The translations under genes were made by a program, and so were the position numbers. A stretch of DNA of 12,416 nucleotides, taken from NCBI GenBank assembly GCA_050124735.1, contig JASFEQ010000094.1, positions 1-12,416 of the forward strand, given 5' to 3'. This DNA is from JASFEQ01 sp050124735. Lineage in GTDB: Bacteria > Desulfobacterota > DSM-4660 > Desulfatiglandales > HGW-15. Shown in pieces: positions 7,324 to 12,416 of this stretch. A model generated the notes under the pieces. That model had not been told where the DNA came from. It saw nothing but the letters and a program-made list of their open reading frames with translations, and ran no database searches. The stretch's first letter is position 1; each line of letters starts with the position of its first letter.

Positions 7324-7474
7324 GAGGCTGTCGGAAAACCGGTTTCTGAGAGGCTGATGGAAAATGTCCATATGCAAGGCTTCCGAAATCCCGAGGAATG
7401 AGGCGTACATGGAAGTACGCCGCAGTGACGAGGGATGAGGGTAACGCAGCAGATGGGGGTTTTCCGACAGTCTC
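7324..7474. repeat. Small element bounded by 17-bp inverted repeats
   Basis: GAGGCTGTCGGAAAACC (7324-7340) pairs with the reverse complement at 7458-7474, with a single G-T mismatch. An inner perfect hairpin, GGCGTAC (7402-7408) against GTACGCC (7415-7421), sits near the middle. No start-to-stop frame of interest lies inside. The shape is that of a non-autonomous mobile or REP-type element of about 150 bp between aroA and the mechanosensitive channel gene. From memory, similar GGCGTAC/GTACGCC elements occur between genes in other anaerobic proteobacteria; this was not checked. Confidence 0.7.
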
Positions 7475-7516
7475 TTTAGAATCCGATCGTTTGGGATGGA
7501 GGAGAAGGCACGAGGA

Positions 7517-8608
7517 ATGGAATATCCTGTCAAAGAGACGCTCCAGAACCTGTACCAGAAATACATAGTGCAACAGGGACTGACGATAGAATACATCATT
7601 AAGGTACTCCTCATTCTTGTAACGGCCACCATTGCCTGGTGGATTTTCAACTTGATTGTGAGGAGACTTAAGAAGAGGTATTGGGAGCACACCTTTTTTC
7701 AGAAAAATAGGCTCTTTTTCCCTCTCATAAGAAAGGCAGGGCACTATACCATCCTCATATTGGTGGGCATTGGCCTGGTTAACCTCATTCATGTGCCCAT
7801 TATCGAAAAGATATTCTATGCCTTTATGATCATGGTCCTTGCATCTCTCATGAATGGTATTTTCAAAACCTTCCTGCCCCAAATCAGAGAAAAGATCGTT
7901 ACCAAAACCAGAAGTAAGATGGATGATGTGATCTTCGACCTGGTGAACAGGTTCGCAACCGTCATCATCTTTGTTACGGCCGCCATTCTTGCCCTCGATG
8001 TGTTGGGAGTAAATATCATGCCTTTCGTCGCGGGTGCTGGGGTTGTGGGCATCGCCATCGGGTTTGCGGCAAAGGATACCCTGTCCAATGTGATTGCGGG
8101 TGTCCTGCTCATCATGGACCGTCCATTCGAGGTGGGCGATCGGATTGAGGTCTGGTCTGCACCCGCCAATTCAGCCACCTGGGGAGATGTGGTGCATATT
8201 GGGCTCAGGGCCACCAAGATTCGGACCACGGATAACATCGTAATCGTCATCCCCAATAACGAAATCATGATGAGGGATATCATCAACTATACCACCATGT
8301 CTAAAGACATCAGAGTCCGTATACCTATTGGTATTGCCTATGACGCGGATGTGAGCAAGGCCAAAGAAATCATCAAGCAGATCAGCCTTGAGTTGGATTG
8401 GGTCAAGACAAATCCTGAGCCTAAGGTGGTGGTCAAGAGCTTTGGTGATTCTGCAGTTAACCTGGAGGCTAGGGTATGGATCAGTCGGCCCAGAAAAAGA
8501 ATGGATACCATTTCCCATATCACGGACCGCGTGAAAGAGGTCTTCCAGCAAGAGGGGATTGAAATCCCCTTTCCAAAGCGAGATATCTACATAAAAAAAT
8601 CAGAATAG
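7517..8608 (+). CDS. MscS-family mechanosensitive ion channel
   Basis: Likely an inner-membrane channel that opens on osmotic downshock. Numbered from ATG 7517 (363 aa), hydrophobic segments lie at about 25-48, 68-90, 95-117, 144-164 and 169-200. The signature pore helix with AGAGVVGIAIGFAAKDTLSN (172-191) is followed by GVLLIMDRPFEVGDRIEV, then the soluble beta domain with GLRATKIRTTDN and IPNNEIM, and an alpha/beta C-terminal domain. A short insertion, WSAPANSATWG (213-223), follows the beta-domain start, where typical members have a tight turn. The start at 7517 is favoured by GGAGGAGAAGG (7498-7508). An in-frame ATG at 7496 has no binding site. Function in solute release is known for the family; the ion preference here is not known. 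Confidence 0.92.
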   Translation: MEYPVKETLQNLYQKYIVQQGLTIEYIIKVLLILVTATIAWWIFNLIVRRLKKRYWEHTFFQKNRLFFPLIRKAGHYTILILVGIGLVNLIHVPIIEKIFYAFMIMVLASLMNGIFKTFLPQIREKIVTKTRSKMDDVIFDLVNRFATVIIFVTAAILALDVLGVNIMPFVAGAGVVGIAIGFAAKDTLSNVIAGVLLIMDRPFEVGDRIEVWSAPANSATWGDVVHIGLRATKIRTTDNIVIVIPNNEIMMRDIINYTTMSKDIRVRIPIGIAYDADVSKAKEIIKQISLELDWVKTNPEPKVVVKSFGDSAVNLEARVWISRPRKRMDTISHITDRVKEVFQQEGIEIPFPKRDIYIKKSE

Positions 8609-8635
8609 AGGGCCACAACCCCCCCCAAAAAAACC

Positions 8636-8664
8636 TTGACGAGTCTACCACAGTGTGGTAGAAA
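8636..8664 (+). promoter_or_regulatory. Candidate promoter with operator palindrome
   Basis: TTGACG (8636-8641) and TAGAAA (8659-8664) are spaced 17 bases apart, giving a predicted start near 8671. Between and overlapping them lies TCTACCACAGTGTGGTAGA (8644-8662), a perfect palindrome with 9-base arms around one G. A palindrome in that position is typical of a repressor operator. A run of eight C and seven A residues (8619-8633) lies immediately upstream. No regulator gene for it is in the window. Confidence 0.4.
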
Positions 8665-8670
8665 AGGTGG

Positions 8671-8800
8671 CGTGCATTGTGCACCTCATTTTGTGATAGC
8701 CTTTGAGAGTTGATGCCTCCTATCTGTCCTTGAGGCTCAAAGGCTTATTACCTCCTTCTAACCCCCTTGAGACTCCCTGCATCCTCAAGGGGGTTTCTTC
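8671..8800 (+). ncRNA. Candidate small regulatory RNA with CCUCC motifs
   Basis: This is a prediction from structure only. Downstream of the candidate promoter the strand folds into three hairpins. The first is GTGCA (8672-8676) with TGCAC (8680-8684), at the predicted 5' end. The second is AGCCTTTGA (8698-8706) with TCAAAGGCT (8737-8745), capped by GCCTC (8715-8719) with GAGGC (8732-8736). The third is a Rho-independent terminator (8760-8799). Unpaired pyrimidine-rich stretches include ACCTCCTTCT (8750-8759) between the second and third hairpins, and ACTCCCT in the terminator loop. ACCTCCTTCT closely resembles the anti-Shine-Dalgarno end of 16S rRNA, so pairing with mRNA ribosome binding sites is possible. 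The alternative is that this is just the 3' untranslated region of the upstream channel gene. The next gene is convergent, so it is not a leader. Confidence 0.4.
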
Positions 8801-8802
8801 TT
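8760..8802 (+). terminator. Rho-independent terminator
   Basis: A perfect 12-bp stem, AACCCCCTTGAG (8760-8771) with CTCAAGGGGGTT (8784-8795), has a 12-base loop and is followed by a T-rich tail (TTTCTTCTT). It would end the candidate small RNA and/or the channel transcript 150 bases after that gene's stop. The other strand lacks a T-tract after the stem, so it acts on + strand transcripts. Confidence 0.85.
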
Positions 8803-8854
8803 CATTCCCAGTATTTTACTAAGGGAATATATGGGGGGTTGAACCGAATTTGCC

Positions 8855-9913
8855 TCAATCTAATATAATTATTTCTCCATGCTTAAGGATGAGAAACTCC
8901 TCCTCTGATCTTTCATTTTCTCTTATCGCTTTTTTAAGCCTTCTGGGGGGTTCATCAAGGGGTTCATCCGTCAGAATAAAAGTACCCCAGTGTATGGCCA
9001 CGGACTTTTTGGAGCGCACGTCCAGGTGAATCTGAAGGGCCTCTTCAGGGTTGATATGGTAATTGCGCATAAACCACCTGGGCTCGTAGGCCCCTACGGG
9101 GATGGCTGATAGATTAAAGGGCCCCAATTTGCGGCCGATTTCCTTAAAGTGGGGTGCATAACCGGTATCTCCTGCAAAGAAGAAACGAAAATCATTGGCC
9201 TGGATCACCCAACCAGCCCACAAAGTTTTGTTGCGGGAAAAGAGGCCCCTTTTACTCCAATGTTGAACAGGTACAGCCGTAATCTTTAGGTCTGCTTCCT
9301 CGTGTCTTTCCCACCAATCCAACTCAATGACCCGTTTGATGCCAAGACCTTCAAACCAGCTTTTAAGCCCTAAGGGGACAAAAAATTGAGTCTTTTCCCC
9401 ACCTTCTCGCTGATGGAGCTTCAGTATCGTCTGTTTGTCCAGGGAGTCATAATGATCGTGGGAAATGACGATCATATGAATGGGCGGCAACGCTTGGAGA
9501 GGTATTCCTGGGGGGACCACCCTTTTGGGACCGGCCCATTGTACAGGTGAGGCCCGTTCGGAGAAATGGGGATCTGTAAGGATATTCTTTCCTTTCAACT
9601 GGAGCAAAACCGTGGCATGGCCAATCCAGGTGAGGGTAACTTTTTCGTGGTTGGATCGGAGAAATTCAGGATCGCTCTTGGCTAAAGGAAAATCATAGTC
9701 TTCAGGCCCGGGGATATCCTTACCGAGTCGATTCCATCGCCATTTCAAGAAGTCGAAAAACCTGGGCTCATCTGCCATATAAATATTGCGAAAGCCATCT
9801 TTAGTGTGATGGGGTTTGCTTTGCTCGGTCTTTTGGGCAGCACAAGTCAGTGCGAAAAAAGAGAGGAAACTCAAGACAAATAACCTCCACATCTGAAACA
9901 AAAATGAACCCAT
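8855..9913 (-). CDS. Exported metallo-beta-lactamase-fold hydrolase, NAPE-PLD-like
   Basis: The 352-residue protein starts with a hydrophobic signal segment (about 8-26, ending ALTCAAQ), which suggests export. The cysteine does not sit in a canonical lipobox. The body matches the N-acylphosphatidylethanolamine-hydrolysing phospholipase D type of MBL fold: TWIGHATVLLQL (95-106), LTDPHFSERASP (112-123), ISHDHYDSLD (150-159), VQHWS with H218, FFFAGDTGY with D249, IPVGAYEPRWFM (271-282) and AIHWGTF with H308. The spacings H218-D249 (31) and D249-H308 (59) equal those between human NAPE-PLD H253, D284 and H343. The residue matching the human metal ligand H190 is S157. The natural substrate in bacteria is unknown; a phosphodiester in membrane lipids is a guess. 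It is convergent with the channel gene and stands alone. Confidence 0.88.
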   Translation of the reverse strand: MGSFLFQMWRLFVLSFLSFFALTCAAQKTEQSKPHHTKDGFRNIYMADEPRFFDFLKWRWNRLGKDIPGPEDYDFPLAKSDPEFLRSNHEKVTLTWIGHATVLLQLKGKNILTDPHFSERASPVQWAGPKRVVPPGIPLQALPPIHMIVISHDHYDSLDKQTILKLHQREGGEKTQFFVPLGLKSWFEGLGIKRVIELDWWERHEEADLKITAVPVQHWSKRGLFSRNKTLWAGWVIQANDFRFFFAGDTGYAPHFKEIGRKLGPFNLSAIPVGAYEPRWFMRNYHINPEEALQIHLDVRSKKSVAIHWGTFILTDEPLDEPPRRLKKAIRENERSEEEFLILKHGEIIILD

Positions 9914-10498
9914 TTAAGGCCCCCTACAAATAGACAAAAATTCGCTTGGTCTGCTGTCAATGGTGATGTGCGTCCTAAATGTATTTACTCGCCCAAGTGG
10001 CGACCCTAGCACCCACATATTAATAGTGAGTTCGTTATATCCAATGTCAACATCAAAAAATCTGCCATAGGCGCCCTCTGCTCGAGACCTTATCCGTTGG
10101 CAGCTATTCCCTAGCGCTTCTTAGAGTCGTGTGAAGGCATGAGCTTGGAAAAGGAGCACGAGATAAGCAAGAGAGAAAAGATCTTCGCCTTTTTGATGGA
10201 TGCGATTAAGGCGGGACTCTCATCGATGACTTTTTGACAAATTTTGCGCATTTTCTGTGAAAAAAGACAAAATTTGACAGAATCCATATGCGGCTCGTGC
10301 GCTTTTTAGGTTCGGGCAAATAGAGGTGTCGTGATTGTTTGTAACTTACTGGAATATATGCTTTTATTTTTATCATCATAAAGCAGCAAAATCTCCAAGG
10401 AATATGGTTTATGGCACAAGCTTTGCAGTGCAATGAAACTTGTCCGACAGATTTGGTCACCAAGGAAAGAGCATGGTTAACCGTTCGCTACAATCGTC
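9914..10498. other. Gene-poor intergenic stretch
   Basis: No gene is convincing in these 585 bases between divergent genes. Visible structure is an inverted repeat, CAAATTTTG (10238-10246) against CAAAATTTG (10268-10276), with TTTTC/GAAAA (10251-10255, 10259-10263) nested inside. Two TTGACA hexamers (10234-10239 and 10274-10279) lie 40 bases apart, either of which could be a -35, but neither has a good -10 at 16-18 bases. A 32-codon frame (10139-10237) lacks a usable ribosome binding site. Promoters of both flanking genes should lie in this interval but I cannot place them. Confidence 0.6.
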
Positions 10499-10927
10499 AT
10501 GAAAAGAAATCTTCGCCTCACATTTCAGACCCTCCTAATCGCCCTCTCACTATTTGTGCTCACAGGGTGTCTCGAGATCATTAGCGCTGTGGGAGCGAGC
10601 GCTTATATGACCGGAGAGTACCTCGTATCGGGCGCGGTGACCAAAACCATCAGTTGCGATTTCAGCCGGATCAAAAAGGCCCTTTTGGTTGCACTGTGCA
10701 AAATGGAAATCGATGTGGATAAGGCAAGCCCTATTGAGGACGGGGAAGAGATCTTTGCCACGGCAGAAGAGTTAGAAATCAGAATCGAGTTAAAGGAGAT
10801 AACGCCGACTGTCACGCGCATTTCAGTAAAAGCGGAAAAAAGCTTCCTAAACCGGGACAAAGCAACGGCCCAGGAAATTCTTCAGCAGACAAACAAGATA
10901 GCTGAAAAATTGGTCAGCCAGGGGTGA
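10499..10927 (+). CDS. Small lipoprotein, DUF3568-like
   Basis: The 142-residue protein has a classical lipoprotein signal: positively charged MKRNLR, a hydrophobic core, and the lipobox LTGC with the acylated cysteine at 24. It continues with a short Gly/Ala-containing stretch and YMTGEYLVSGAVTKTIS, then an alpha/beta region (TISCDFSRIKKALLVALCKM, then alternating strands to about 115) and a C-terminal amphipathic helix. This layout resembles DUF3568 lipoproteins of unknown function; the assignment is from pattern memory. It would be anchored in the cell envelope. No Shine-Dalgarno sequence stands before the ATG. It converges on the SH3 protein gene. Confidence 0.75.
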   Translation: MKRNLRLTFQTLLIALSLFVLTGCLEIISAVGASAYMTGEYLVSGAVTKTISCDFSRIKKALLVALCKMEIDVDKASPIEDGEEIFATAEELEIRIELKEITPTVTRISVKAEKSFLNRDKATAQEILQQTNKIAEKLVSQG

Positions 10928-11009
10928 TGTGCCTGGTTCCATGCAGGCCTTCCAGCCATTGCCGATCGAATCAAGCGCAAATATTTGCCAGTTATTATTC
11001 CAAGAAGGC

Positions 11010-11630
11010 TCACGGAGACTTTGGCTTCTTCTGTTTTTCTTTGGCGAGCGTCCTGTAGATCCAACCTTTCTTTTCCAGATCTGAAAGCCATATCTGATAC
11101 CAGTTCTTCTTCTTGTTCAATAGCCAGAATTTTTGATCTTTTTTGGCGACCGAAATGATTTTGGAGCGTGTCGTGGGCCCCTGCCTAATATTGGCCCGCT
11201 TTGCAATCACAGTGACGTTGCTGAGGAGGTGTTCAGGGACCTCTACTGGGCTGGACGTTGTCTCAGTCGATTCCTCAACTTTCGTCTTGTGAACCCAGCC
11301 GGAGACCCTAAGTCTGGGTATCCAGGCACGGATCCAGTCTCCCTGAGTATCAAGCCATTTGAGCTTTTCCTCTTTAGCGAGGGGGCCAAAAAACTGGGAT
11401 GAAAGCTTGGGTCGAAGAAAGACGTAGCAGAGATCTGCGGTCACGCCAAAAGTGGAGAGTAAATCGGAATGGGTGTGGCTTGGTTCAGGGCGCTCAGCCT
11501 CCTGTGAAGCGTCTATACCATATTCTTTATCATTCGCTTCCTCACTGGCCGTTCCGCCGTTGGGCGCTAACATAGCGACCAGGGCCAACACCATAAACAA
11601 AAATAGAATTCCGCACAGGAGTCTTTTCAA
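11010..11630 (-). CDS. Secreted protein with two bacterial SH3-like domains
   Basis: The 206-residue protein begins at TTG (11628-11630). A GAGGT sequence six bases upstream and a proper signal-peptide start (MKRLLCG, then a hydrophobic core to about 22) support this choice over the internal ATG for M14. After a charged linker come two repeats of the SH3b type: about 63-118 (from VTADLCYV to GWVHKTKVEE) and about 138-197 (VTVIAKRANIRQGP, WYQIWL, KKGWIYRTLAKE). The second has the typical ANIRQGP start. The protein ends with a basic Lys/Pro tail. SH3b domains usually bind cell-wall or other envelope ligands; no catalytic domain is present. A role in envelope sensing or scaffolding is a guess. 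Confidence 0.8.
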   Translation of the reverse strand: MKRLLCGILFLFMVLALVAMLAPNGGTASEEANDKEYGIDASQEAERPEPSHTHSDLLSTFGVTADLCYVFLRPKLSSQFFGPLAKEEKLKWLDTQGDWIRAWIPRLRVSGWVHKTKVEESTETTSSPVEVPEHLLSNVTVIAKRANIRQGPTTRSKIISVAKKDQKFWLLNKKKNWYQIWLSDLEKKGWIYRTLAKEKQKKPKSP

Positions 11631-11749
11631 GGCTCAACCTCGTCACAGGGCAAATGGCCGTCCGTTAGGGTAGGCGTGAAAAATGAATGGGGCTAGTGTA
11701 GAGTCAAGGTGCGCTGGTGTCAATGGAAAGGTTTCGGGAAAAAAGCGCA

Positions 11750-12416
11750 CTAATTGGAACTGAGGTCTCTGCTGCTTTGTATCTGTTCCACTTCGTAGAA
11801 TTCCACCTCTCGACTCTTAGGGGGTATGCGCAGGACACCGTCCACATCTTCCAGATCGTACCACCATTTGTATTCCTCCTCTGGCTTGCCGTAGCCTAAA
11901 AGATCGTCACCCCATACGGCAAAGCGCCTGGCAAAGGGAAACTTCCGCATGATCCACATGACAGAACGATGGAACGGCGTGAAGGGTTTATTCCAGGGGC
12001 ACACCTTAATACAAGTGCCACAACTCGCTCCATGCTTATTCCCCACTCGCATGGCCGTGCATTTCTCCACATTATTGGGCCATTTTTCGTAACTGTTCTG
12101 TATCACTTTATCGCCAGAGCTTATGGAGCCTGACGGGCACTCTCGAGCACACTTCCCGCATTTTTCGCAAAAATCCTGCAGACCAAAGTCGATGGGCTTG
12201 TCCACGGCCAGGGGAAGGTCTGTTGTTACGACGGCCGCCTTGAAACGCGGCCCCAAAAATGGGTTCAGCACGATGTCACCGATGCGACACATCTCCCCCA
12301 AGCCAGCCCATAGCAAAATGGGCGGGACCACCACCTGATAATTTCGAGCGTGGTGGGCGCGGGCGGGGTAGCCCAGACGTCGGATGTACTCCGCCAATGC
12401 GCAGGCGATGAATGCA
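11750..12416 (-). CDS. Reductive-dehalogenase-like iron-sulfur protein, C-terminal part
   Basis: Partial: the frame is open to the right edge, and the apparent start at 12397 is an internal TTG leucine codon. Recognisable blocks are YIRRLGYPARAHHA, PPILLWAGLGEMCRIG, VVTTDLPLAVDKPIDFG, then two iron-sulfur motifs. The first is CEKCGKCARECP (C-x2-C-x2-C-x3-CP). The second is a lone Cys followed after 12 residues by CGTCIKVCP. This order fits RdhA-type corrinoid proteins, which reductively dehalogenate organohalides, more than the related epoxyqueuosine reductase QueG. A tail with aromatic KWWYD follows. The twin-arginine signal and most of the corrinoid domain would lie outside the window. No rdhB-like membrane anchor gene follows the stop; the next gene encodes the SH3 protein. 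Actual dehalogenating activity is not shown by sequence. Confidence 0.85.
   Translation of the reverse strand, partial: AFIACALAEYIRRLGYPARAHHARNYQVVVPPILLWAGLGEMCRIGDIVLNPFLGPRFKAAVVTTDLPLAVDKPIDFGLQDFCEKCGKCARECPSGSISSGDKVIQNSYEKWPNNVEKCTAMRVGNKHGASCGTCIKVCPWNKPFTPFHRSVMWIMRKFPFARRFAVWGDDLLGYGKPEEEYKWWYDLEDVDGVLRIPPKSREVEFYEVEQIQSSRDLSSN

Noticed and set aside
10139..10237. Plus-strand 32-codon frame beginning MSLEKEHEISKREKIF
   Set aside because: It looks faintly like the start of a TetR-type regulator, but it stops at once, the only AAGG is one base from the ATG, and no continuation is found in other frames.
10206..10463. Minus-strand open frame of 85 codons
   Set aside because: Composition is unlike a folded protein, no family is recognised, and it covers AT-rich hairpin DNA.

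Overview
The window reads as a chromosomal segment of an anaerobic bacterium, most likely a Desulfobacterota-type (former deltaproteobacterial) lineage. That placement is an inference. It rests on a compact aromatic amino acid operon broken up by palindromic intergenic repeats, a reductive-dehalogenase-type protein, and envelope proteins of a DUF3568-like lipoprotein type. No rRNA, tRNA, CRISPR array, transposase or phage gene is visible.

Positions 1-7300 (+ strand) hold seven genes of the shikimate/aromatic pathway: aroF (DAHP synthase), aroB, pheA (chorismate mutase-prephenate dehydratase-ACT), tyrA, aroD, aroE and aroA. Together they cover erythrose-4-phosphate + PEP to 3-dehydroquinate, dehydroshikimate and shikimate, then shikimate-3-phosphate to EPSP, and the two branches from chorismate towards Phe and Tyr. 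Shikimate kinase (aroK) and chorismate synthase (aroC) are absent and must be encoded elsewhere. Several junctions are tight (1-nt gap aroF/aroB, 4-bp overlap pheA/tyrA, 8-bp overlap aroE/aroA). Two others are split by repeat-filled gaps of about 290 and 270 bp. The DAHP synthase has no regulatory domain, TyrA has no ACT domain, and the ACT domain of PheA differs from the classical phenylalanine-binding motifs, so feedback control is not obvious from the sequence.

Positions 7301-8800 hold a 17-bp inverted-repeat element, an MscS-type mechanosensitive channel gene, and then a short interval with a promoter-like sequence containing a perfect 19-bp palindrome, three hairpins, CCUCC-type (anti-Shine-Dalgarno-like) stretches and a strong Rho-independent terminator. 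I read this interval as a candidate small RNA of about 130 nt. It is the most novel-looking item here, but its transcription is unproven.

Positions 8801-12416 are looser accessory DNA: an exported NAPE-PLD-like metallo-beta-lactamase-fold hydrolase (- strand), a 585-bp gene-poor stretch, a small DUF3568-like lipoprotein (+), a secreted protein with two SH3-like domains (-, TTG start), and the C-terminal part of a reductive-dehalogenase-like iron-sulfur protein (-) that runs off the right edge.
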